Shown here in pieces: positions 53,668 through 63,209 of a stretch of 64,000 bases of DNA; within the stretch, counting starts at the first letter, position 1, and each line of letters starts with the position of its first letter. The DNA is from Arenibacter antarcticus (GTDB lineage Bacteria > Bacteroidota > Bacteroidia > Flavobacteriales > Flavobacteriaceae). The notes beneath the pieces are model-generated. The model saw nothing but the letters and a program-made list of their open reading frames with translations. It had not been told where the DNA came from and did no database searches. Made by a program: the position numbers and the translations under genes. The stretch is from contig NZ_CP166679.1 in NCBI RefSeq assembly GCF_041320605.1, positions 1,736,001 to 1,800,000 on the forward strand, written 5' to 3'.

Positions 53668-55326
53668 TTATAAGGTTGTTTTTACTTCAACTGAATATAA
53701 TATCCTATCTACTATTTTATCGGCATAGGTGTCGTCTGCAAGCCAGCTAATAATTAGGTTTTGTTGAAAACCTTTTCCGCCAAAAAATAGGACCACGTAA
53801 TTGCCTGTGACCAATTCGTCCGATTCTGGTACAGCAAACTTTCCGCTACCGTAGAGTTTTACGCCTTTTACCCCTGTAGGAGTGGTAAACTCCTCCTGTT
53901 TAGTGGTAATGTTCTTGGCTCCTTGGGCTTCAAAACTCCTTAATATTTGCTCGGAGGATTTTTCGTAATCGGGCTCTTCGGGTTGGGAAAGGAGAATAGA
54001 AGTTGTGGCAACGGTAAACAATCCGGTGGCGCTCCTATAGGCAAATGCCTGCATTTCTTTGATGGCCGCTTGTGATTCTGGCGGCAATTTTACGGCTTGG
54101 CGTAAAAGTACTTTTGGGGTTTGTATGCTTACCGGAGGGTATCCGTAATCGCTCTGTACCCAATCCCCTTCCAGCAATTCTTTTGTGGGATGACCAAACA
54201 CCGTGTCCTTTGCGTAATCAAATCCATAATAACTTACTGCAGCTATCCCCGATAACAATAGCAATAAGACTGCAGCTATGGAAGTGAGCATCACTTTTTT
54301 TCTATAGTTTTTATGCCGAATCTCTTCTTGATATTCTTCCTGTTGCAACAACTCTTCTTCAGTAGGCTCTGGGATAGCTTCCTTAGTTTTGATAACGATC
54401 TGCTCTACAGATTTTCTGTCCTCCTCCGCAATCGAAGTCTCAGGTTTGGACTTGGCAAATTTAACAAGATCTGACGTCTGCAAAACTTTTTTGAACTGTT
54501 GGATGGTCTCGTGGTCCAACTTTAATTTCCCAGCATCCTTCATCAACTCCAACTTGTCTATAAGCTGGTCCGTGGTACTTTCCAAGGCAGTGACATGAAC
54601 ATCTTCCTCTAAGTAGGAACGCACAATGTCTGTTAGTTCAGAATAGTACGATTTGTAATCGTCCTGGATTAAGTATTTGGAATTCTCTAGCTGTTTTAAG
54701 CCTAGGATGGCCCTGTCAAAAGGAGGCAATAAGGCCACTTTCTCTTCATCGCTAAGGGGTTTTTTTCTAAAAACAAACCAATATAATAAAGCACCCAAAA
54801 CAAGGAGTATGCCCAAAATCCATAAAATTAAAACCCAAGGAATGCTGCTGCTCTTTTCTACTTTGATTATGGGTTTTATGTCGTACATTTTCTGTGTAGT
54901 GGTATCTACCGCTACATTGGCCACGTTTATCACCAGCGAATCTGTGAAAAAATGTTTTCCATTAATTTCGATCATCTGAGAAGGTAGGGTATAAGTCCCA
55001 GAATCAAATTGTGTAAGGGCGTATATTTTCTGAAGAGTTAGACGATCTTTTTTTCTTACCGTATCCGTCTTTAGCGCTTCCACGGTTTCTAAGGGTGAAA
55101 AGGTCTGGCCGTCTGGGAAAACTACATGGGAGATAGTGTCGGTTTCTACTGTAACTTTAAAGTTAATCTGCTCCCCGATCTTAATTTCCGTGGTGTCTAC
55201 GCCCGACTTAATAGTAGGTAGAGATTGTGAGAACCCCGGTATTGATGCCAAAAAAAGGCAGATAGCTATAGACCGCAGTAAGTGCGGACTATATTTTTTA
55301 ATTGTAAATAGCACAGAATTCCTCAT
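53668..55326 (-). CDS. Bat-operon membrane protein with BatD-like N-terminus
   Basis: About 552 residues from the ATG at 55326; an upstream TTG would overlap the DUF58 gene. A signal peptide (IAICLFLASIPGFSQ) precedes an Ig-like region (GEQINFKVTVETDTISHVVFPD) similar to BatD. Two membrane segments follow (about 167-185 and 352-370) with a helical cytoplasmic part between, whose ELTDIVRSYLEEDVHVTALESTTDQLI resembles the DUF4381-type linker. The C-terminal domain (about 385-550) looks like a lipoprotein-style extracellular fold. Such proteins stand between DUF58 and BatA in Bacteroidetes; the function is unknown. Confidence 0.8.
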   Translation of the reverse strand: MRNSVLFTIKKYSPHLLRSIAICLFLASIPGFSQSLPTIKSGVDTTEIKIGEQINFKVTVETDTISHVVFPDGQTFSPLETVEALKTDTVRKKDRLTLQKIYALTQFDSGTYTLPSQMIEINGKHFFTDSLVINVANVAVDTTTQKMYDIKPIIKVEKSSSIPWVLILWILGILLVLGALLYWFVFRKKPLSDEEKVALLPPFDRAILGLKQLENSKYLIQDDYKSYYSELTDIVRSYLEEDVHVTALESTTDQLIDKLELMKDAGKLKLDHETIQQFKKVLQTSDLVKFAKSKPETSIAEEDRKSVEQIVIKTKEAIPEPTEEELLQQEEYQEEIRHKNYRKKVMLTSIAAVLLLLLSGIAAVSYYGFDYAKDTVFGHPTKELLEGDWVQSDYGYPPVSIQTPKVLLRQAVKLPPESQAAIKEMQAFAYRSATGLFTVATTSILLSQPEEPDYEKSSEQILRSFEAQGAKNITTKQEEFTTPTGVKGVKLYGSGKFAVPESDELVTGNYVVLFFGGKGFQQNLIISWLADDTYADKIVDRILYSVEVKTTL

Positions 55327-55331
55327 TTGTA

Positions 55332-56198
55332 TCAACCTCTTCGCTTAAAATAGCCCAACAATTTCTTTACATAACTTTCGTCTACCCTGCAGCTCAGAAC
55401 TCCGCAACCGGATTTTGTAAAAGTTTCTTGGAAATATGAAACCCGTTCACTGTAATATTTTCCATAGGCCATTCTCACATTTTTGGATTGTGTATTTACC
55501 AATTGCAGGGTTCCGGTTTCGGCGTCTTGCATTTGTACCATCCCTAAATTGGGGATATGCTCCTCGCGTTCATCAAAAACCCTAATTCCTGTTAGGTCGT
55601 GTTTTTTCCCTGTTATCCGCAAAGTCTGAAGGTAATCGTCCGCAATAAAATCTGAAAGAACAAAAACAATGGCCTTCTTTTTCATTACGTTGGTCAGGAA
55701 CTTTAAAGCTACGCCAATATCAGTTTTCGTACTTTTTGGGGAAAATTCTAACAATTCCCTTATAATTCGCAGGGCGTGACTTTTTCCTTTTTTTGGTGGA
55801 ATATACAGTTCTACTTCATTGGTAAAAAGTAGTAGTCCTACCTTGTCATTGTTCTGCAAGGCAGAAAAAGCTAGGGTGGCAGAAATTTCTGTAATTATTT
55901 CTTTTTTAAATTGGTTGTTGGTACCAAAGAGTTGGGAGCCGCTAACGTCTACCAAAAGCATCATGGTAAGCTCTCTTTCTTCTTCAAAGACTTTTACATA
56001 AGGTTCGTTGTAGCGTGCGGTAACATTCCAATCTATAGACCTAACATCATCTCCAAATTGGTACTGGCGAACCTCACTGAAGGTCATACCCCTTCCCTTA
56101 AAGGTAGAGTGGTATTCCCCACCAAAAATATGATCGGAAAGACGCCTAGTCTTTATTTCAATTTTACGTACTTTTTTTAGTAATTCCTTCGTATCCAT
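55332..56198 (-). CDS. DUF58 domain protein
   Basis: 288 residues. Diagnostic block VRQYQFGDDVRSIDWNVTARYNEPYVKVFEEERE, then MMLLVDVSGSQLFG, a VWA-like MIDAS (DVSGS). It is the standard partner of MoxR ATPases. The spacer to moxR holds heptamer repeats (see the repeat entry). Its role in the Bat complex is inferred from position. Confidence 0.92.
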   Translation of the reverse strand: MDTKELLKKVRKIEIKTRRLSDHIFGGEYHSTFKGRGMTFSEVRQYQFGDDVRSIDWNVTARYNEPYVKVFEEERELTMMLLVDVSGSQLFGTNNQFKKEIITEISATLAFSALQNNDKVGLLLFTNEVELYIPPKKGKSHALRIIRELLEFSPKSTKTDIGVALKFLTNVMKKKAIVFVLSDFIADDYLQTLRITGKKHDLTGIRVFDEREEHIPNLGMVQMQDAETGTLQLVNTQSKNVRMAYGKYYSERVSYFQETFTKSGCGVLSCRVDESYVKKLLGYFKRRG

Positions 56199-56203
56199 TT
56201 TTC

Positions 56204-56292
56204 AGTTTGCAGTTTGCATTGATAAGTATTCAGTCACAGTAGGTCCTTATGTTTTTAGACTGTCGACTATGGACTGATAACTGTAGACTGAT
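56204..56292. repeat. Two short heptamer arrays between moxR and the DUF58 gene
   Basis: AGTTTGC occurs twice in tandem (56204-56217), and at 56258-56292 five consecutive 7-mers read GACTGTC, GACTATG, GACTGAT, AACTGTA, GACTGAT. The second array runs up to the moxR stop codon. Both have a strict 7-nt period. Confidence 0.6.
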
Positions 56293-57293
56293 TAAGGCAC
56301 TTCAATTTCGTTTACGATCTTATTTATTATTTCTTCCGAAGTAATGTTCTCTGCCTCTGCTTCGTAGGTAATACCCACTCTGTGACGCAATACATCTAAG
56401 GTAACCGCCCTAACATCTTCTGGGACCACATAGCCTCTTTTTTTTATGAACGCATAACATTTGGCTGCAGTTGCCAAATTGATACTACCTCTTGGGGAAG
56501 CACCGAAACTAATTAATGGTTTAAGATTTTCCAAGTTGTATTTCTCGGGGTAACGGGTGGCAAAAACAATATCGAGTATATATTTTTCAATTTTCTCATC
56601 CATATACACGTCCCTTACGGCCTTTTGTGCCCTAAGAATTTGTTCCACGCTAACTACAGGTTTTACCTCCTCGTATGCGCCGGTCAAATTTTGACGGATA
56701 ATTAATTGCTCTTCGTTTAATTTAGGGTAGTCTATAACCGTTTTCAGCATAAACCTATCTACCTGTGCTTCTGGCAATGGATAGGTCCCTTCTTGCTCTA
56801 CGGGGTTTTGGGTGGCCATTACCAAGAACGGTTTGTCCAAAATAAAGGTTTGGTCTCCTATAGTTACTTGCTTTTCCTGCATGGCTTCCAAAAGGGCGGA
56901 TTGTACCTTTGCAGGTGCACGGTTAATCTCATCTGCCAAAACGAAATTGGCGAAAATGGGACCTTTCTTAATAGAAAAGTCGTTTAATTTCATATTGTAG
57001 ATCATGGTCCCAACCACATCTGCCGGTAAAAGGTCCGGTGTAAACTGAATTCTGCTAAAACTTCCGTGAACTGCTTTGGCCAAAGTGTTTATGGCGAGGG
57101 TTTTTGCCAGTCCTGGGACACCTTCCAAAAGAATATGGCCTTGCCCCAAAAGACCTATGAGCAAACGTTCTATCATGTGCTTTTGCCCTATGATAACTTT
57201 GTTCATTTCTAAAATAAGAAGGTCGATAAAAGCACTCTCCTGTGCAATCTTTTCATTTACAGCGCTGATATCCACCGAAGTATTTTGTTCCAT
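56292..57293 (-). CDS. moxR: MoxR family AAA+ ATPase
   Basis: 333 residues. Walker A GVPGLAKTLAINTLA (about residue 58), LLPADVVGTMIYN, Walker B FVLADEINRAPAKVQSALLEAMQE, sensor 1 ATQNPVEQEGTYPLPEAQVDRF and a C-terminal lid. MoxR ATPases act as chaperone-like remodellers for VWA proteins. It is the first gene of the Bat operon. Confidence 0.95.
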   Translation of the reverse strand: MEQNTSVDISAVNEKIAQESAFIDLLILEMNKVIIGQKHMIERLLIGLLGQGHILLEGVPGLAKTLAINTLAKAVHGSFSRIQFTPDLLPADVVGTMIYNMKLNDFSIKKGPIFANFVLADEINRAPAKVQSALLEAMQEKQVTIGDQTFILDKPFLVMATQNPVEQEGTYPLPEAQVDRFMLKTVIDYPKLNEEQLIIRQNLTGAYEEVKPVVSVEQILRAQKAVRDVYMDEKIEKYILDIVFATRYPEKYNLENLKPLISFGASPRGSINLATAAKCYAFIKKRGYVVPEDVRAVTLDVLRHRVGITYEAEAENITSEEIINKIVNEIEVP

Positions 57294-57665
57294 ATATTTC
57301 TATGTTTTGTTTTGCATTAAGTAGTTAGTTCCAAAAGTGGATGCAAATTGAAAATTTATTTAGTTATTGGCTGTTAATGTATGGTTAAAAATTTAGGAAA
57401 GGACTAAGATTTGTGAAGTATTTAAGGTATTTATTCATATTTTCACAAACATATGTAAAATTAATCTACCGATCGATAAAGGAACTGTTGCATAATGTGC
57501 AAGAGAATAATTTAGCTATGTTTTTTTCATGCGATATTTATATTGACCTTAAATGGGAGTCAGGTTTATTTTTTAAATCTAAACCGGCTCCGGAGCGTTT
57601 AATTATGTTTCCCGAGACGGTTTCTTGCTCAAATTTTTTATGAAATTTAATATATCATTTTTATT
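57294..57665. other. Intergenic stretch between divergent moxR and SDR genes
   Basis: It must hold both promoters, but no clear nTG-N19-TAnnTTTG match was found on either side. A 76-codon open frame (57413-57643) starts with GTG, has no recognisable features and unusual composition, so it is not called. Confidence 0.45.
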
Positions 57666-58436
57666 ATGCACTTACCTAACAAGAAATTTATAGCATTTAT
57701 CACAGGGGCAACTAGTGGGATTGGTCTGGAGACGGCCAAACTTTTTGCTTTAAATAAAATAGATCTTATCCTATGTGGAAGAAGACAAGCCTCGTTGGAC
57801 GCCCTTAGAAAGGAGCTTTCTAGATATGCAAAGATTCATACCCTTAATTTTGATGTTCGGGATAAAGAGGCCGTTTTTAATGCCATAGATTCGCTTCCTG
57901 CCGATTTTTTTGATATAGATATACTGGTAAATAATGCAGGAAATGCCCATGGATTTGATGATTTTGATGAGGGAAATCTTGATGATTGGGATGCTATGCT
58001 CGATATAAACGTCAAAGGCCTGCTCTATGTTTCCAAGGCGATAATCCCTAATATGGTACGCAAAAAATCAGGACATATTATCAATATCGGATCCATTGCG
58101 GGAAAAGAAGTATATCCCAAAGGGAATGTTTACTGCGCTAGTAAACACGCTGTGGACGCAATTAACCAAGGGATGAGAATTGATCTGAACCAATACAATA
58201 TCCGAGTAGGTGCCATACATCCTGGTTTGGTAGAGACTGGATTTAGTGATGTGCGTTTTAAAGGGGATACAGAAAGGGCTTCCGAGACTTACAAGGGCTA
58301 TAAGCCACTACAACCAGAGGATATTGCGGACATAATCCATTTTATGGTTACAAGGCCCTATCATGTGAATATTGCAGATTTATTGGTAATGCCTACCGCA
58401 CAGGCCAATGCCACTATTGTTAATAAGCAGCCATGA
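57666..58436 (+). CDS. SDR family oxidoreductase (YdfG-like)
   Basis: 256 residues. TGATSGIGLETAKLFA (cofactor), LVNNAGNAHGF, the catalytic IINIGSIAGKEVYP and YCASKHAVDAINQGMRIDL, and HPGLVETGFSDVRF. It most resembles YdfG-type 3-hydroxy acid (serine/allo-threonine) dehydrogenases, NADP-dependent (GRRQ after the second strand). The start overlap with the next gene (ATGA) makes them coupled. Confidence 0.9.
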   Translation: MHLPNKKFIAFITGATSGIGLETAKLFALNKIDLILCGRRQASLDALRKELSRYAKIHTLNFDVRDKEAVFNAIDSLPADFFDIDILVNNAGNAHGFDDFDEGNLDDWDAMLDINVKGLLYVSKAIIPNMVRKKSGHIINIGSIAGKEVYPKGNVYCASKHAVDAINQGMRIDLNQYNIRVGAIHPGLVETGFSDVRFKGDTERASETYKGYKPLQPEDIADIIHFMVTRPYHVNIADLLVMPTAQANATIVNKQP

Positions 58437-59569
58437 TTAATAAGCGCCTTCTTGTAAAAAACCTTCTGGCCCATAATGATGAAAATAGCTTTTACGATAA
58501 AAAGCGGTTTATTGATATTGGGCAAAAAGAAGGAAAGGCAAAATTTTTAAAGCACGTTTGTGCGTTGGCAAATAGTAACCCTAACAACAATTCTTTTATT
58601 GTTATTGGGGTGGAGGATGAGGATAATGAAATTGTGGGCGTCGATTTTTTTGATGACAGTAAAATCCAAAACCTGGTAAATGCCTATCTGGAGAATCCCC
58701 CGCTTATTGCCTATGAGAACATTCCCTTTCCACACCTTCCTCAAGGTAAGGTAGTGGGCCTGGTTACCATTAGGTCTAGTGGGAAGGTCTGTGCATTGCG
58801 AAAGAATATTTGGAAATATTATGGAGGGGCTGTATTTTTTAGGGAGGGCAGTATAAGCTTGCCAAAGTCCTACGGTATCGAGTTAAAGGATATAAATACC
58901 GATGCGGTTGCGAGAATTGAACAACACGCCAAAAATAATATTGAGCTTACCTTGGACGGTGTCATCGATTTTTTAAATGAAAGGCACAAAGATCTAAGCA
59001 GTTATTACAAGGTTTTTAAAGAGCAATTTGTGGTGTGTTGGGCAGGGAATCAGAAAAAAGTAAGTGGGGAGACCTACTATTCCCGGGTAGATATTGAACT
59101 GATCAACGAACAAGTGAAATTGTTCTATTCCGAATTTGATGAAATTACCATTGCGTATGACGAACACTCCTTTACTACCATAGAATATGTGCAATTGGGA
59201 TTAAATGATCAACAGAAATATTACCCCTTGGAGAAGGTGGTCATTAATTTTTTTGAAAATGGCACTTATACCATTTTAAGCGATATGATCTTTGTCCCTC
59301 CTCTCTATGATAAAAAAACATTGTTCCATATTTACAATGCCAATCTAGCTCTATTGAAAAAAATTGAAGCAGATATTGAATTGACCTCCAATGAGCTAAA
59401 GGATTTTTCCCTGATGTCCGATACCTTCTTAATTTGCTATGTCAATGGATTTGAGGAGGCAAAGGAAGTTATGGAGGCAGCAAAGCCTATCATCAAGAAA
59501 TTTGACCTTCCTACCTATCAATCCATTAAGGAATCGCTGCGAATTATTAGGAAAATGAATTACAATTAA
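58433..59569 (+). CDS. AlbA_2/Schlafen-type putative DNA-binding protein
   Basis: 378 residues. The N-terminal AlbA_2 domain is seen in FIDIGQKEGKAKFLKHVCALANSNPNNNSFIVIGVEDEDNEIVGVDFF, the usual pattern with an acidic start and FIVIGV-type strand. The C-terminal half is not recognised. Such proteins bind nucleic acid or act as regulators; some have nuclease-like relatives. It overlaps the SDR gene by 4 bp, an unexpected partner. Confidence 0.85.
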   Translation: MINKRLLVKNLLAHNDENSFYDKKRFIDIGQKEGKAKFLKHVCALANSNPNNNSFIVIGVEDEDNEIVGVDFFDDSKIQNLVNAYLENPPLIAYENIPFPHLPQGKVVGLVTIRSSGKVCALRKNIWKYYGGAVFFREGSISLPKSYGIELKDINTDAVARIEQHAKNNIELTLDGVIDFLNERHKDLSSYYKVFKEQFVVCWAGNQKKVSGETYYSRVDIELINEQVKLFYSEFDEITIAYDEHSFTTIEYVQLGLNDQQKYYPLEKVVINFFENGTYTILSDMIFVPPLYDKKTLFHIYNANLALLKKIEADIELTSNELKDFSLMSDTFLICYVNGFEEAKEVMEAAKPIIKKFDLPTYQSIKESLRIIRKMNYN

Positions 59570-59583
59570 GTGCTAATGTAGGC

Positions 59584-60531
59584 TTACATCAGTTTTAATT
59601 GATTTTGATCTGGTAGGGCTACAATAGCTCCGTAATTGGTAGTCGTAATTGCCCCCACCTTATTTGCCAAGAATACCATTTCCTCTAAGGTGTTAAAAGG
59701 CAGTTCTGTAAGCTCCATATTTTTCACTTGGGAAATTTGCTGTAAAAGGCAACCGATAAATGCATCACCAGCTCCTGTGGTGTCCACCGGATTTACGGGT
59801 ATGCTGGGAATTATTTTTTGGTTGGTAGTAGTGCTTAAATAAGTGCCTTCCTTTCCCAGTGTTACGGTAATTGTTTTTACTCCTAAATTGTGTAGATAAA
59901 CACAGGCTTCTGTTACATCCTGTTTTCCTGAAATTAATTGGGCTTCTTCCAAGCTAAATTTGGCCAAATGTGATTGCTTAATAAAGGGAAGGCATTTCTG
60001 AACAAAGGTGTTTTCCGTTCCCTTCCAAAGATCTGTCCTAAAATTCGGGTCGAAACATACAAACGCATCGCTCAGGAGTGCATCTCGAAAATAGTTGGAG
60101 TAGGTTTCTTCTAAATTCCCGCCCAAAAGAGCCGTAGCGGCACCAAAATGAACGATTTGATTTTTAAAATGATTCTTTAGGTCAGGGTCATAGCTTAATT
60201 CTTTGTCCGCTCCACGACTAAAAACAAAATCCCGTTCCCCATCGTCAGCCAATGATACAAAGGCTAGGGTTGTAATGGTTGCTGAGCGTTGTGCAAGTGA
60301 AATATCTACATTGCCTTTTTCTAGGGTATTTAAAAGAAAGGTGCCAAAAGGGTCTTTCCCAACACAGCCTACAAAATAACTACTACCCATTAATTTGGCT
60401 ACGGCAGCGGCAACATTGGCGGGTGCTCCCCCGGCCTTTTTAGTGAAATCTGTAGCCTTACTTAGGTCGCTTCCCTGTTTTTCGGCAACAAAATCGATCA
60501 ATAATTCCCCAATACAGTATACATTCTTCAT
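59584..60531 (-). CDS. PfkB family carbohydrate kinase (fructokinase-like)
   Basis: 315 residues. YCIGELLIDFVAE, the FTKKAGGAPANVAAAVAKL glycine motif and VDTTGAGDAFIGCLLQQI with the catalytic Asp identify a ribokinase-fold kinase, closest to fructokinases. It phosphorylates a hexose, probably fructose, with ATP. No sugar transporter is next to it. It ends 14 bp from the convergent AlbA_2 gene. Confidence 0.9.
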   Translation of the reverse strand: MKNVYCIGELLIDFVAEKQGSDLSKATDFTKKAGGAPANVAAAVAKLMGSSYFVGCVGKDPFGTFLLNTLEKGNVDISLAQRSATITTLAFVSLADDGERDFVFSRGADKELSYDPDLKNHFKNQIVHFGAATALLGGNLEETYSNYFRDALLSDAFVCFDPNFRTDLWKGTENTFVQKCLPFIKQSHLAKFSLEEAQLISGKQDVTEACVYLHNLGVKTITVTLGKEGTYLSTTTNQKIIPSIPVNPVDTTGAGDAFIGCLLQQISQVKNMELTELPFNTLEEMVFLANKVGAITTTNYGAIVALPDQNQLKLM

Positions 60532-60599
60532 CGAATTGTTTTTTTTGGCGTTAAACTATTGATCGATCTATGTTAAATTACCGAAAATAAGACTCTCAA

Positions 60600-60634
60600 T
60601 ATCTCCTTACTATTACTTTAATGGTAAGGAGATA
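60600..60634. terminator. Hairpin between the class II RNR and PfkB genes
   Basis: TATCTCCTTAC pairs with GTAAGGAGATA (60600-60610 with 60624-60634) and the flanks can extend it imperfectly. There is no T-run, so termination efficiency is uncertain. It lies 23 bp beyond the RNR stop. Confidence 0.4.
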
Positions 60635-60656
60635 ATTGAAAGTAGTCAGCTACAAT

Positions 60657-63209
60657 TTACCCGCATTTAGAGGAGCCACAGTCCTTACAGGTAAGGCATC
60701 CTTCCTGATAAATCAGGTTAGTGGAATTACAGCCTTCACATTTTTGACCCTTGGCTTCTGTACCGTCCTCCACAAAGCGTTTTAAGGCTCTGGCGACTCC
60801 GTTTTTCCAAGTGTTAATAGATTCACCGTCTAACTGTAAACTATTGATCAGATCTACTACCTTCTCAATGGGCATTCCATGACGTAAGGTGCTAGAGATC
60901 AATTTGGCATAATTCCAATATTCAGGATCAAATTTATGTGAAAGCCCTTCAATGGTAGTTTTATAGCCTCTTTTGTTTTCATATTGAAAATCGTAACGGG
61001 AAGTGCCATCTTCATTTCTGCTCTTTATGATGACACCATTGTTTACCCAACGCGGAAGCAAGATGCCATCTTCGTCATCGGACATTCCGGTAAAAATTTC
61101 ATAAGGTTTTTCGTCGATCAAGCCGATGAAAGCAATCCATTTTTCTTTGTTGTTCTGAAGTCTTACCACATCAGCCTCCAAAATTACTGGACGTTTAACT
61201 GGGAATGGCGTGTAGGCTTCTTTTTCATCCTCCTTCTTGGGTTCGTTAGAAATCAGCACTCCAGATCTAGATCCATCGCGATAAACGGTAACCCCTTTAC
61301 AACCTGCTTTCCACGCTTCCAAATACAGTTTTCCAACCAAATCTTCGGTAGCATCATTTGGTAAGTTTATGGTGACACTTATGGAGTGGTCTACCCACTT
61401 TTGCACCGCACCTTGCAAACGTACTTTGCTCAACCAATCTACATCATTGGAGGTAGCCTTGTAGTAAGGCGATTTTTTTACAATTTTATTGAGTTCTTCA
61501 TTGCTATAGGTTTTGTCGGTGTCTATGCCATTAACAGACATCCATTGTTTAAACCTATGATGGAATACGATGTATTCCTCCCAAGAATCACCTACCTCAT
61601 CTACAAAGTCCACACGGGCATCCTTGTCGTTGGGGTTTACCTTACGCCTACGCTTGTAAACGGGTAAAAACACAGGTTCTATCCCTGAAGTGGTCTGGGT
61701 CATAAGACTAGTTGTGCCGGTTGGCGCAATGGTCAATAAGGCAATATTTCTACGTCCATACTCCAGCATATCATAGAAAAGCTTTTCATCGGCTTTCTTT
61801 AAACGGAGAATAAATGGATTGTTTTTTTCACGTTCCGCGTCAAATATTTCAAAGGCACCCCTCTCCTTAGCTGTATTTACGGATGCTCTATAAGCTTCTA
61901 TAGCAATGATTTTGTGTACTTCTATGGAGAAGGTGTTGGCTTTCTCGCTACCATAACGCAATCCTAATGCTGCCAACATATCGCCTTCCGCAGTAATACC
62001 AATTCCGGTCCTTCTACCTTGTAATGCTTTTTCTTTGATCTTTTCCCATAGTCTAAGCTCTACCGCTTTGGTCTCATCCAATTCCGGGTCCGCTTTTATC
62101 TTGTCCAAAATAACATCAACCTTTTCCAATTCAAGGTCAATAATATCGTCCATGATTCGCTGTGCAGCTGCTATATGCTGCTTAAATAATTCAAAATTAA
62201 AGCTAGCCTTGTCTGTAAAGGGTTGGTCTACATAGGAAAAAAGATTAATGGCCAATAGGCGACAAGAATCATAAGGACACAATGGAATTTCACCACATGG
62301 GTTGGTAGATACGGTTTTATAGCCAAGGTCAGCGTAACAATCTGGAACGGATTCCTTAATAATGGTATCCCAGAACAAAATTCCAGGTTCGGCAGATTGC
62401 CAAGCGTTGTGGACTATCTTGCCCCACAATTTTTTAGGGTCTATTACTTTGGTTACCTTGGGATCTGCGCTTTGGATAGGGAATTTTTGGGTATATGTTT
62501 GTCCGTTTTCCACAGCACTCATAAAATCATCATCCATTCTTACCGAAACGTTAGCCCCAGTAACTTTTCCCTGTTCCATTTTTGCGTCGATAAAATCCTC
62601 AGCATCCGGATGGTTAATAGAAACAGAAAGCATTAAGGCTCCTCTTCTACCATCTTGGGCCACCTCTCTAGTAGTGTTGGAATATCGCTCCATAAAAGGA
62701 ACCAGTCCTGTAGAGGTAAGTGCTGAATTTTTCACCGCCGATCCCTTAGGTCGGATATGGGAAAGATCATGGCCTACCCCGCCACGTCTCTTCATTAGCT
62801 GTACCTGTTCTTGGTCTATTTTTAAAATACCCCCATAAGAATCGGATACCCCTTCGTTGCCTATTACAAAACAATTGGACAGGGAGGCGATTTGGAAAGG
62901 ATTTCCAATTCCTGCCATGGGGCTTCCCTGAGGTACTATGTATTTAAAGTTCTTGATAAGGTCAAATACCTGGTCCTCACTTAGTGGATTTGGGTACTTT
63001 TTCTCCATCCTTGCAATTTCGCTAGCAATACGCTTGTGCATGTCATCCGGGGTCAGCTCATATATGTTGCCTTCGGAATCTTTTAGGGCATATTTGTTTA
63101 CCCAAACCCTAGCGGCCAGGTCGTCTCCTTTAAAATAAATAAGGGAGGCATTGAACGCTTCTTCCTGCGTGTAGGTCTTCTTGGGGTTTTGGGCTACTTT
63201 TGTTTGCAT
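60657..63209 (-). CDS. nrdJ: Adenosylcobalamin-dependent ribonucleotide reductase (class II)
   Basis: 850 residues. Motifs: NCFVIGNEGVSD, RRGGVGHDLSHIRPKG, NPCGEIPLCPYDSC (active-site Cys), and LLTIAPTGTTSLMTQTTSGIEPVF. The C-terminus has CEGCNSTNLIYQEGCLTCKDCGSSKCG-type paired Cys, a zinc-ribbon-like tail with redox Cys. It makes deoxyribonucleotides using AdoCbl, with or without oxygen. The link to the cobalamin locus is functional only; no riboswitch precedes this gene. No ATP cone is evident at the N-terminus. Confidence 0.95.
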   Translation of the reverse strand: MQTKVAQNPKKTYTQEEAFNASLIYFKGDDLAARVWVNKYALKDSEGNIYELTPDDMHKRIASEIARMEKKYPNPLSEDQVFDLIKNFKYIVPQGSPMAGIGNPFQIASLSNCFVIGNEGVSDSYGGILKIDQEQVQLMKRRGGVGHDLSHIRPKGSAVKNSALTSTGLVPFMERYSNTTREVAQDGRRGALMLSVSINHPDAEDFIDAKMEQGKVTGANVSVRMDDDFMSAVENGQTYTQKFPIQSADPKVTKVIDPKKLWGKIVHNAWQSAEPGILFWDTIIKESVPDCYADLGYKTVSTNPCGEIPLCPYDSCRLLAINLFSYVDQPFTDKASFNFELFKQHIAAAQRIMDDIIDLELEKVDVILDKIKADPELDETKAVELRLWEKIKEKALQGRRTGIGITAEGDMLAALGLRYGSEKANTFSIEVHKIIAIEAYRASVNTAKERGAFEIFDAEREKNNPFILRLKKADEKLFYDMLEYGRRNIALLTIAPTGTTSLMTQTTSGIEPVFLPVYKRRRKVNPNDKDARVDFVDEVGDSWEEYIVFHHRFKQWMSVNGIDTDKTYSNEELNKIVKKSPYYKATSNDVDWLSKVRLQGAVQKWVDHSISVTINLPNDATEDLVGKLYLEAWKAGCKGVTVYRDGSRSGVLISNEPKKEDEKEAYTPFPVKRPVILEADVVRLQNNKEKWIAFIGLIDEKPYEIFTGMSDDEDGILLPRWVNNGVIIKSRNEDGTSRYDFQYENKRGYKTTIEGLSHKFDPEYWNYAKLISSTLRHGMPIEKVVDLINSLQLDGESINTWKNGVARALKRFVEDGTEAKGQKCEGCNSTNLIYQEGCLTCKDCGSSKCG

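Noticed and set aside
57413-57643. 76-codon open frame between moxR and the SDR gene
   Set aside because: GTG start, no family features, Phe/Tyr/Asn-rich composition of AT-rich noncoding DNA.
60657-63209. Cobalamin riboswitch in front of the B12-dependent reductase
   Set aside because: I looked for the aptamer boxes upstream of 63209 and found none; only a promoter and an inverted repeat are visible.
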